Part shown: positions 26,600 through 34,000 of the stretch, piece by piece | Layout: each line of letters starts with the position of its first letter | Numbering within the stretch: the first letter of the stretch is position 1 | Origin: CAYONZ01 sp964405465 | GTDB lineage: Bacteria > Bdellovibrionota > Bdellovibrionia > Bdellovibrionales > JAMPXM01 | Assembly (NCBI GenBank): GCA_964405465.1 | Contig: CAYONZ010000001.1 | Coordinates: 124,001 to 188,000 of the forward strand | Length of the DNA: 64,000 nucleotides | Direction of reading: 5' to 3' | Program-made: the position numbers and the translations under genes | The notes under the pieces: generated by a model | Seen by the model: the letters and a program-made list of their open reading frames with translations, nothing else | Database searches by the model: none | What the model was told of the DNA's origin: nothing

Positions 26600-28062
26600 A
26601 CACAAAATTAATACAGGACCTCACAATTGTTTCTCCACTTTTTGCGCTTTTAATTGCGGGTTTTTTGCCTCTTTTGATCAAAGTAATTAATGGCAACAAA
26701 GAGCCGAATCCGTTTTTGACCATGATCACTGGTTTTGTAGGGATACTGGTTGCCACCGTTTTAACTCTTTCGATGGCCGGTGGAAAAATGACTGGCTTCA
26801 GTGAGGCCATTGTTTTAGATGGCATTAGTGTTTGGGTTAGTTATTTGGTGTATTTGGTTACTGCGGTTTCATTGATGATTTCATACGACAGTGTTGTAAC
26901 CAAGGGTTATCAGTTTGCCGAATTCATGTTCCTCATGTTGAGTTCTGCAATTGGAATGTTGACGCTGGCACTTTCGAACGATTTGATCGTTTCATTTATT
27001 GGAATCGAATTGATGTCTTTGTGTCTTTATATTTTGGTTGCCATGAGTAAAGAATCAATTCTTTCAAAAGAGGCTGCATTTAAATACTTTGTATTGGGCA
27101 GTTTCGCCTCAGCCATAATGTTATATGGGGTTTCTTTTATTTATGGAACTGTAGGATCAACTTACTTGCCGCAGGTTACAGCAGCCGTTGGGCCCTTAAT
27201 TGGAACCAACAGATTATTTCTTGTGGGGCTAGTGATGTTGGTTTTGGGTTTGGCATTCAAGGTGTCAATATTTCCATTTCATTCATGGACCCCAGATGTT
27301 TACCACGGATCGCCAACTCCGGTGACGGCATTTATGGCAACCTCTGTAAAGGCGGTTGTTTTTGTTTTGTTCATTCGATTGTTTAATACTTCAGGATTGA
27401 TTGAGTCTCCAAAGCTTCTGTCTGCCCTGCAGTGGCTTGCTGTTTTGACGATGTTTGCAGGTAACGTGGGCGCCTTGATGCAAAGTAATTTCAAACGAGT
27501 TCTTGCCTACTCAAGTGTCGCTCATTCGGGATATTTGCTGGTGGGTCTAATTGCCGCTGGATTTGGAAATCATTTTTCTGCCGGTGCAAGTGGCGTCATG
27601 TTTTATCTGTTTTCGTACACGATCATGACACTGGGATCTTTTGCGATTGTTTCGATCTATGAGCGCTCTACCAATTCTGTTGTGACAGTTGATAGTCTAA
27701 AGGGAATGGGGAAGAAGCATCCAGTAATGGCGATGAGTCTAACAGTGCTGATGTTAAGTTTGGCTGGCGTCCCTCCGACTCTCGGGTTTTTTGGGAAGTT
27801 TTATATTTTTTCTGCAGCAATTGAACAGGATTTTTATTGGTTAGCACTCTGGGGAGTAGTTAACTCAGTAATTAGTGTGTGTTATTATTTGCGTCCAGTT
27901 GTGATGATGTATATGAGTGACGAAGTTGGTGCGGAAACTTCGGAGGACAATTTGTTAACTAAGACAGCCGTTTTGTTGACCGCAATTATGGTGATTGTGC
28001 TCGGTCTGTTTTCATCTCCGGTGCTTAAGGCTGTTCAAGAGTCTGTCAAAAATCTACTTTAG
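26596..28062 (+). CDS. nuoN: NADH-quinone oxidoreductase subunit N
   Basis: 488 residues, about 14 membrane helices. Motifs are SFIGIELMSLCLYILVAMSK with the conserved glutamate, FKVSIFPFHSWTPDVYHGSPTPVTAFMATSVK and RVLAYSSVAHSGYLLVG. It is the proximal antiporter-like pump of complex I and the last gene of this membrane-arm cluster; nuoB, C, D, E, F, G and I are not in the window. Confidence 0.97.
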   Translation: MNTKLIQDLTIVSPLFALLIAGFLPLLIKVINGNKEPNPFLTMITGFVGILVATVLTLSMAGGKMTGFSEAIVLDGISVWVSYLVYLVTAVSLMISYDSVVTKGYQFAEFMFLMLSSAIGMLTLALSNDLIVSFIGIELMSLCLYILVAMSKESILSKEAAFKYFVLGSFASAIMLYGVSFIYGTVGSTYLPQVTAAVGPLIGTNRLFLVGLVMLVLGLAFKVSIFPFHSWTPDVYHGSPTPVTAFMATSVKAVVFVLFIRLFNTSGLIESPKLLSALQWLAVLTMFAGNVGALMQSNFKRVLAYSSVAHSGYLLVGLIAAGFGNHFSAGASGVMFYLFSYTIMTLGSFAIVSIYERSTNSVVTVDSLKGMGKKHPVMAMSLTVLMLSLAGVPPTLGFFGKFYIFSAAIEQDFYWLALWGVVNSVISVCYYLRPVVMMYMSDEVGAETSEDNLLTKTAVLLTAIMVIVLGLFSSPVLKAVQESVKNLL

Positions 28063-28075
28063 AAGTTAAATAAAT

Positions 28076-28093
28076 CGGCCTCGCCAGGGGCCG
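28076..28093 (+). terminator. Weak terminator-like hairpin after nuoN
   Basis: CGGCC (28076-28080) pairs with GGCCG (28089-28093) around an eight-base loop, between the convergent nuoN and patatin genes. The T-rich stretch comes only about 15 bases later, so it is at best an imperfect terminator. Confidence 0.3.
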
Positions 28094-28101
28094 GGTTAGC
28101 A

Positions 28102-29307
28102 TTAAATATTTATTTTTCGTAGTGTCTGAATTGCGGCCTTGAAGCCAATGTGGACAATCTTTCCAAGCGTCTCTGGATTCAAACTAAAGTGATCGACAAA
28201 AAACATCTCATGATCCTGAGGTTGTGGATGAATATAGATATAATCCACTCCCTGTTTGAAGTTTGCCCTTTTGGCCACGATTTCCATGAGTTTTTCTTTA
28301 TGTTCATTTGGTAGGCCTGTTTGCTGAAAATAACCATCAATCGCTTTTAAAATGGAATCATAATTTTGTTGATGCTCGATATGTTTCTCAATTTTCTGTT
28401 GAATAACTTGATACAAAGCTTGGTTGATGATTACCGGGATACCGTAGTTGTGCAGGCTGCCGATCTCGGGAGTAAAATGATATGGGTGAACTGAGTAACT
28501 CGAAATTACTAAATCAGCGCCATGGTCTGCAGCTACATGCGTAGAAAGAGTGTCGCGAATTTCTCCGTCAAAAAAGAAGAGCTCCTTTCCTTTTTGGTTT
28601 TTGATTCCATAGGGAGCAAAAAATGGAGGAAGGCTGGCAGACGAAGCCACAGCATCACTGATACTTGCAAAGTTCGCATATTTCACTGTTTTGACTTTGT
28701 AGGTTTCTGGAAAATTTCCGAATACAACTTTGCGACTATGGTTTAGTTGTGTGCCCACGACAAAGAGTTCAACGCCCAGCTTGGAAAATTGATTCGGTGG
28801 GAATACATATTTCCGCAGATATTTTTCTATACCTTTGGTGGTAAAAAGCCCGTTCACTTTGAATCCATTTTTCAAAAATGCCTCAAGACCCCCAGTAATG
28901 ATAGATTGTCGTCGAATGACATTGGGAATGAAACTCATGAAGTTTCCACCATTCAGCGTAAACATGTCGAGGTATGTGAGCGGTCGGAGTCGCGCGTTTG
29001 GTTTGCGCAGCTTGGTCATTCTTTTCAAATCTGTATTCGAGCCACGTTCAAAGGCATCGATAATCGCATCCACTCCATAGCCAGCCGCGAGAAAAGCAGA
29101 AATCACTGCGCCGGCACTGGATCCGACATAAACTCGAATCGTCATTTTGCCATCGGGATATTTGAGCTCCACTTCGTCTTTAGTTCCACCAGCAAAGATA
29201 AAACCCTTTTCGCGAAGCGCAAGGCAGACGCCCAAATGAAAGGCCGCGGCTTTAATTCCACCGCCGGAAAGTACTAAGGCAATTTTCTTTTTCTCGCTAA
29301 TGCGCAT
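28102..29307 (-). CDS. Patatin-like phospholipase
   Basis: 401 residues with the patatin catalytic pattern: glycine-rich oxyanion motif SGGGIKA (residues ~14-20), nucleophile elbow GSSAG (~63-67), and the dyad aspartate in FFDGEIRDTL. Such lipases hydrolyse acyl chains of phospholipids, and predatory bacteria often encode several. No signal peptide is seen, so the protein is cytosolic or exported by another route. The third glycine of the usual GGGxKG is alanine here. No ribosome site precedes the ATG and a promoter ends just before it. Confidence 0.9.
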   Translation of the reverse strand: MRISEKKKIALVLSGGGIKAAAFHLGVCLALREKGFIFAGGTKDEVELKYPDGKMTIRVYVGSSAGAVISAFLAAGYGVDAIIDAFERGSNTDLKRMTKLRKPNARLRPLTYLDMFTLNGGNFMSFIPNVIRRQSIITGGLEAFLKNGFKVNGLFTTKGIEKYLRKYVFPPNQFSKLGVELFVVGTQLNHSRKVVFGNFPETYKVKTVKYANFASISDAVASSASLPPFFAPYGIKNQKGKELFFFDGEIRDTLSTHVAADHGADLVISSYSVHPYHFTPEIGSLHNYGIPVIINQALYQVIQQKIEKHIEHQQNYDSILKAIDGYFQQTGLPNEHKEKLMEIVAKRANFKQGVDYIYIHPQPQDHEMFFVDHFSLNPETLGKIVHIGFKAAIQTLRKINI

Positions 29308-29313
29308 ACTATG

Positions 29314-29342
29314 ATTGTATAGATTAATATAGGTATTTCCAA
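29314..29342 (-). promoter_or_regulatory. Putative promoter of the patatin gene
   Basis: On the minus strand TTGGAA (29342-29337) and TACAAT (29319-29314) are separated by 17 bases, matching four of six and five of six consensus bases. Transcription would start at about the A of the patatin ATG (29307), suggesting a leaderless message. Confidence 0.45.
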
Positions 29343-29494
29343 TATTTAACTGTGAGGCGCTAGTGTCGATGGTGGGCTATTGGAAACCGAAAGAATTTGT
29401 TTTGGAGATGCTCTTATATTTCAGAGTGTTAGAAAGAACTCTAAAGCAGAAATATTAATTTACAGACCTTGGTCTTGTGATAGTGTTTTGAGCA

Positions 29495-30055
29495 ATGACA
29501 AAACATGAGGATTGGATTTCACTTACAGACTATTCATCGAAATACAAAGTGAGTATTTCTACTCTTCGTCGTCGTATTAAGACCGACCAAATCCGGTACT
29601 CGTTAATGGCGGGAAAATATTTTTTAGCGGATGCACCCCCGGTTGAAAATGTTCAAGACCCTACGCTTCGCTTTGATGTTAAAAGTCTTCATTCGGGAGT
29701 CCACCAGCTGTTTCAAAATAAGTTTGCGTCGAGTGCCGTAGGTCCAAAAGAATCTGCAAAAAAGGAAGCAATTTCGGAAAATGCATCATCTAACAATAGT
29801 GCAATGAAATCTGAGTCTGGTGTTCAGGATGAACAGGTTTTGGTTACGGCAACAAAGTTACTTCAAGAGCTGAAAAAAGCATACAGCAGTATTTTGCATG
29901 AAAAAGAAGAGCAAATTTTGCAGCTCAAAGAAGAAGTTGTAGATCTAAAAACGCTTGTTCGAGTGCTTGAAGAAGACAACGAACGCCTTCGGGGTAGGAT
30001 GATTGCTGTGCGTGATCATAGAGATCATTCATTTGAAAGCTATCAAAGCGAATGA
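29495..30055 (+). CDS. MerR-like winged-helix and coiled-coil protein of unknown function
   Basis: 186 residues. Residues ~7-45 (WISLTDYSSKYKVSISTLRRRIK then KYFLAD) look like the MerR/excisionase-type DNA-binding helix-turn-helix. A serine-rich linker follows, and residues ~110-175 form a strong heptad coiled coil (LLQELKKAYSSILHEKEEQI and on). It is probably a dimeric DNA-binding or adaptor protein; no ligand domain is present. It stands alone, convergent with lon, whose terminator lies in the gap. A function is not recognised. Confidence 0.78.
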   Translation: MTKHEDWISLTDYSSKYKVSISTLRRRIKTDQIRYSLMAGKYFLADAPPVENVQDPTLRFDVKSLHSGVHQLFQNKFASSAVGPKESAKKEAISENASSNNSAMKSESGVQDEQVLVTATKLLQELKKAYSSILHEKEEQILQLKEEVVDLKTLVRVLEEDNERLRGRMIAVRDHRDHSFESYQSE

Positions 30056-30079
30056 AAAAAAGGCACGCTTTCGCGTGCC
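30055..30079 (-). terminator. Rho-independent terminator of lon
   Basis: On the minus strand GGCACGC-GAAA-GCGTGCC forms a perfect seven-base stem with a GNRA-type tetraloop, followed by seven T (30061-30055). It lies 24 bases after the lon stop codon. Confidence 0.92.
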
Positions 30080-30102
30080 CAAATTAAATAATTCACGGTT
30101 AT

Positions 30103-32538
30103 TTATGCGGCCGAGGCTGCTGGAGAGTCTTTTTTCTTTCCAGATTTTGAGGTCGGCTTTCGAGATTTCCCTAGTTTTTCTTCGAGCGCCATTTGAAGAA
30201 CTTCATCTAGATGTTCAACATAGATAAAGTTCAGGTGCTTTTTAAATTCGTCAGGAATATCTGCAACATCTTTTTGGTTGGCCACGGGGACAATTAGGGT
30301 TTTCACTCCGTGAAGCAACGCTGCCAGAGCTTTCTCTTTTACTCCACCGATCGGCAAGACTCTTCCAGCCAGTGTCACTTCGCCAGTCATTGCAATATCA
30401 GCTCTCACAGGCGTATCAGTCATCAAGCTGATCAACGCTGTCGCAATGGTAATACCTGCTGAAGGTCCATCTTTTGGAATTGCCCCAGCTGGAATATGCA
30501 CATGGACCTGGTGATTATCAACCCAATCGTCCGCTATACCTAGTTCTTTTGAATGAGCTCTAGCATAAGACATTGCTGCCGTTGCCGACTCCTTCATGAC
30601 ATCGCCCATTTGCCCGGTAAGGACCAATCCACCCTTACCTTTCATTTTCAGTGCTTCTACATAAAGAACTTCACCACCGGCTTGAGTCCACGCAAGTCCA
30701 GTCGAAATTCCTATCTGATTCTCTTTCAATTTTTCATCACGCAAATATTTCGGCGCACCTAGAAGCTCGGTCACTCTGTCTGGAGTGATTACGACTTTGT
30801 TCTTTTCGCCAAGAACTACTAACTTGGCTACTTTCCTACAAATTGATCCGACTTCTCTCTCTAGATTTCTAAGGCCAGCCTCTCTCGTATAGTGCGAGAT
30901 CAAATATTTCAGACCTTCCTCAGTGAACTCGATATTTTTGTCGGTTATACCGTTCGATTCAATTTGTCTACTCACCAAATGCTTTCTGGTAATAAGCAAT
31001 TTGTCGTTTTCGGTGTAACCTGAAATTGAAATTACTTCCATTCTATCGCGAAGTGCAGCCGGAATATTTTCAATCACGTTAGCTGTCGCAATGAAGAGAC
31101 AGTTGCTTAGATCGAAGTCGACATTCAGATAATTATCGCGAAATGTGGCGTTCTGTTCTGGATCAAGCACTTCAAGCATTGCCGCACTTGGATCTCCCCT
31201 AAAGTCGCTTCCGAGTTTGTCAATTTCATCTAACACGATGACGGGGTTCTTCGTCTTCACTTGTTTCAAAGCTTGAACCACTTTGCCGGGCATTGCTCCG
31301 ACATATGTGCGGCGGTGACCACGAATTTCCGCTTCGTCCTTAACTCCACCGAGTGCGATTCTAAAGTACTCGCGACCCATCGATCTTGCGATGCTCTTTC
31401 CGAGTGAAGTTTTACCAACTCCAGGAGGTCCAACAAAACATAGGATTGGGCCCTTCATATTCACATTGTTCTTGAGTTTTCGTACCGCTAAAAATTCGAG
31501 AATTCTATCTTTCGCTTTCTTCAACTCATAGTGATCTTCGTCGAGTATTTTCTTTGCACGCTCGATATCGAGATTGTCTTCAGTAGATTTATTCCATGGA
31601 AGATCGATCATCCAATCAAGGTAAGTTCTTACCATTGAAGCTTCACTCGCATCTGGATGCATTCTTTCAAGACGACCGAGCTGTTTGAGTGCTTCCGTTT
31701 GAACAGCCTCTGGCATACCTGCGCGGACGACCTTTTCTCGAAGCTCTTCAAGCTCTTCTGATTTAGAATCAGCTTCTCCAAGTTCATTCTTTATTGCTCG
31801 CATTTGTTCACGCAAGAAATATTCTCTTTGAGATTTTGACATTTCATCGCGAGCAGTGCTCTTGATACGAGCCTGCATTTGGAGGACTTCAAGCTGTCGG
31901 TCCAAAAATTCACAAACGAGTTGCAATCTAGTTTTGGTGTCAGTGGCTTCAAGGACCTGCTGAGCTTCAGATACCTTTAGCTCGATATTGCTAGCTAGAA
32001 TGTCAGCAATTCGATCTGCTGGTATATTGGGATCGTCAAGATAAGTCAGAATATCTGGAATTAATCGTCTGCCGACAGCGATGATCTTTTCAAGCTGTTC
32101 TCTCGCATTTCTCAACAATGCTTCGATCTCAATTTGTGGAGTTTGTGTTGGGCTATTTGTAAGAGCATCAACAGAAACTTCGAAGTATGGGTTCAGTTTC
32201 GAAAAAGATTTGATGCGACCTTTTGATTGACCTTCAATCAAAATCTTAACTCGGCCGTCAGCAAGTTTGCGCATGCGAATGATCTTCGCAATAGTACCAA
32301 CTGGGTAGATTGAATCCGGAGCCGGATTCTCGTCTGTTATCTCCTTTTGTGATGCTAAGAAGATGAGTCGATTTTTTGCAAGGGCTTCTTCTACTGCCCG
32401 TATGCTGGCTTCGCGACCCACAAAGAGTGGTAAAACCATATAAGGAAATACCACGATGTCTCGGACAGGAAGCATCGGCAGTGTTTCTTGGGTGTCTGGA
32501 GAACTGGCGTCGTTACCGAATTTAGGGTCAAAAGTCAT
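30103..32538 (-). CDS. lon: ATP-dependent protease Lon
   Basis: About 811 residues: N-terminal LON substrate-binding domain (LPMLPVRDIVVFPYMVLPLFVGR), long helical region, AAA+ module (GPPGVGKTS Walker A, VIVLDEIDKLG Walker B) and C-terminal Ser-Lys protease with PKDGPSAGIT (serine near residue 690) and GGVKEKALAA. It degrades damaged and regulatory proteins in the cytosol. The tail KSGKKKDSPAASAA is a variable extension. ATG 32538 after GGGGGT is preferred; the frame also allows TTG 32562. Confidence 0.97.
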   Translation of the reverse strand: MTFDPKFGNDASSPDTQETLPMLPVRDIVVFPYMVLPLFVGREASIRAVEEALAKNRLIFLASQKEITDENPAPDSIYPVGTIAKIIRMRKLADGRVKILIEGQSKGRIKSFSKLNPYFEVSVDALTNSPTQTPQIEIEALLRNAREQLEKIIAVGRRLIPDILTYLDDPNIPADRIADILASNIELKVSEAQQVLEATDTKTRLQLVCEFLDRQLEVLQMQARIKSTARDEMSKSQREYFLREQMRAIKNELGEADSKSEELEELREKVVRAGMPEAVQTEALKQLGRLERMHPDASEASMVRTYLDWMIDLPWNKSTEDNLDIERAKKILDEDHYELKKAKDRILEFLAVRKLKNNVNMKGPILCFVGPPGVGKTSLGKSIARSMGREYFRIALGGVKDEAEIRGHRRTYVGAMPGKVVQALKQVKTKNPVIVLDEIDKLGSDFRGDPSAAMLEVLDPEQNATFRDNYLNVDFDLSNCLFIATANVIENIPAALRDRMEVISISGYTENDKLLITRKHLVSRQIESNGITDKNIEFTEEGLKYLISHYTREAGLRNLEREVGSICRKVAKLVVLGEKNKVVITPDRVTELLGAPKYLRDEKLKENQIGISTGLAWTQAGGEVLYVEALKMKGKGGLVLTGQMGDVMKESATAAMSYARAHSKELGIADDWVDNHQVHVHIPAGAIPKDGPSAGITIATALISLMTDTPVRADIAMTGEVTLAGRVLPIGGVKEKALAALLHGVKTLIVPVANQKDVADIPDEFKKHLNFIYVEHLDEVLQMALEEKLGKSRKPTSKSGKKKDSPAASAA

Positions 32539-32779
32539 CTTTACCCCCGCGTATGCGGACAAGAGTTGAACATATCCTCACAGTTCTTTTCGGTACGGCT
32601 GAAGTTTGCTTTAAGAAAAGATCACGAAAAAAGGTCCGGAAATAATTAATTTGGCCTTGATATAGGTGGGGTTGGACTGGTCATGTGTAGGGAAAAAACA
32701 AACAAGTAGCAATTGCTTCACGACTAAAGCACAAAGATGCGACGTTCATCAAATAGCCGAAGACTAAAAATACAGCTCA

Positions 32780-32817
32780 CTTAAGAAAGTAAAGAATTTA
32801 AGCTTCACTTTCTTAAG
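32780..32817 (-). other. 15-base-pair hairpin after the first DksA-like gene
   Basis: CTTAAGAAAGTAAAG (32780-32794) and CTTCACTTTCTTAAG (32803-32817) form an inverted repeat with one mismatch and an eight-base loop. On the minus strand the mismatch becomes a G-U pair, so the hairpin is best in the transcript of the gene ending at 32837. No direct T-run follows, so it may protect the 3' end or terminate weakly. The rest of the 298-base spacer up to lon (32539-32836) shows no gene; it must hold the lon promoter, which I cannot place. Confidence 0.55.
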
Positions 32818-32836
32818 ATCATTTCGACAAAAATAC

Positions 32837-33196
32837 TTACGCAAAAAAACGTTCGCGACTTTCTTGGTCTTCTTTGCATGAGATACAAAGAGTGGCGACG
32901 GGACGCGCGAGTAAACGTTTGCTACTCATTGGTTCTTCACAACTTTCGCATAATCCAAAACTGCCCGAGTCAATCCGCGAAAGAGCTTTATCGATCTTGT
33001 GCAAAAGAATGTGTTGTCTCTCGTGCAAGCGAAGATTCATCGCCATGCTGTACTCTCCAGAGGCAAGATCTCCCTCGTCCCCGGGCTCAACCGACTTCAC
33101 GAGCGACTCAGACTTAAATGAGTCAGCCTTGTTAAGAATTTCAGATCGCTGCTGGAGCAAAAGGTCTTTGAAAAAAACCAGTTCTTTCGAGTCCAT
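32837..33196 (-). CDS. DksA/TraR-type zinc-finger protein
   Basis: 119 residues with an N-terminal coiled coil and a C-terminal four-cysteine zinc finger (GLCESCEEPMSSKRLLARP then LCISC). This is the DksA/TraR C4 fold, members of which bind the RNA polymerase secondary channel and modulate initiation, often with ppGpp. The coiled-coil tip lacks an evident DxxDxA motif of true DksA (GDEGDLAS here is similar but shifted), so the exact role is open. A paralogue lies 280 bases upstream. Confidence 0.87.
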   Translation of the reverse strand: MDSKELVFFKDLLLQQRSEILNKADSFKSESLVKSVEPGDEGDLASGEYSMAMNLRLHERQHILLHKIDKALSRIDSGSFGLCESCEEPMSSKRLLARPVATLCISCKEDQESRERFFA

Positions 33197-33360
33197 ATAA
33201 TTCTCCCCTCGTAAGAATTAATGTTGTCATAAAAATCTGTGCTTACAAAGTGAGCAAAAATTTCTGCTCAAAACCAGTATGTCAAACAGGTTTTGTAAGC
33301 TTCTAAAGAGGTCTTAAGTCATTGTCATCAAAAATTCAGTTTTGCCGAAACTATGGGCAC

Positions 33361-33415
33361 CACCTTGACGCCCAGCAAGTGATGCGTGTGCAAACAAATG
33401 CTGGGCGCCAAGGTG
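33361..33415. repeat. Large inverted repeat with 17-base arms
   Basis: CACCTTGACGCCCAGCA (33361-33377) and TGCTGGGCGCCAAGGTG (33399-33415) are inverted copies with one mismatch around a 21-base loop. It lies between the two DksA-like genes and is more GC-rich than its surroundings. It is not followed by a T-run on either strand, so it is more likely an operator, RNA structure or small repeat element than a terminator. Confidence 0.75.
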
Positions 33416-33430
33416 AGAAAAAAGGGGGGG

Positions 33431-33460
33431 AGAAAACGTCAGACACTTGGTGAATCTGAC
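33431..33460 (-). terminator. Probable terminator of the second DksA-like gene
   Basis: On the minus strand GTCAGA (33460-33455) pairs with TCTGAC (33443-33438), with an inner CAC/GTG pairing, and is followed by GTTTTCT. It starts 15 bases after the stop codon at 33476. Confidence 0.55.
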
Positions 33461-33475
33461 ATAAACAACGATTAT

Positions 33476-33847
33476 TTATCGAGCAAATCTTTTCTTGGTA
33501 CTTTCACGTATCTCAGCACCCTCAATGCTCAGCCTGGTCCACGGCAATGCTCGTAGGCGTTCAATTTCAATTGGTTCTTCAGTTTCTTCGCATATTCCGA
33601 AAGCTCCTCGTTCAATTCGCGCGAGTGCTTGTTCAATTTCATATAGCTGATCTTGAATCCTCTGCTGAGCATTCAGAAATTCATTTTCAGCAAGAAGACT
33701 CATGGTTTGATCCGCCTCATCTCCACTTCTTGTGTCAAGATCGCGGAGTGCCATCCGTTGATCACGGGCCCGATTCAACAGATCCTGTTTATTTTGAAGA
33801 AGTTTTGACTTGCATTCTCGTACTATGTGCTCAGGTATCAACATCAT
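33476..33847 (-). CDS. DksA/TraR-like protein lacking zinc cysteines
   Basis: About 123 residues, paralogous in layout to the neighbouring DksA-like protein: coiled-coil hairpin (with DTRSGDEADQTMSLLAENE near its tip) and a C-terminal globule. The zinc-finger segment reads GICEETEEPIEIERLRALP and then LSIEGAE, so only one of four cysteines remains. Cysteine-poor DksA paralogues exist in Pseudomonas (DksA2) and work under zinc limitation. Start ATG 33847 with AAGGAG five bases upstream; the frame is open to 33883. Confidence 0.85.
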   Translation of the reverse strand: MMLIPEHIVRECKSKLLQNKQDLLNRARDQRMALRDLDTRSGDEADQTMSLLAENEFLNAQQRIQDQLYEIEQALARIERGAFGICEETEEPIEIERLRALPWTRLSIEGAEIRESTKKRFAR

Positions 33848-34000
33848 GCTATCTCCTTTGAGGCCATCCTTGGCCGCACCCAAAAAGCGTCCATTCTGGA
33901 CTCTTGGCCAACTTCGTCGTTGGTGATGTTGTTGACAGGGCGATGACGCAAAATGGTTAGCAACAGAGCGATAAAATGATATTGAATAAATTTATATTAG

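Noticed and set aside
27841..27870. TTAGCACTC, the left half of the CIRCE element
   Set aside because: It is inside nuoN and the matching right half GAGTGCTAA is absent.
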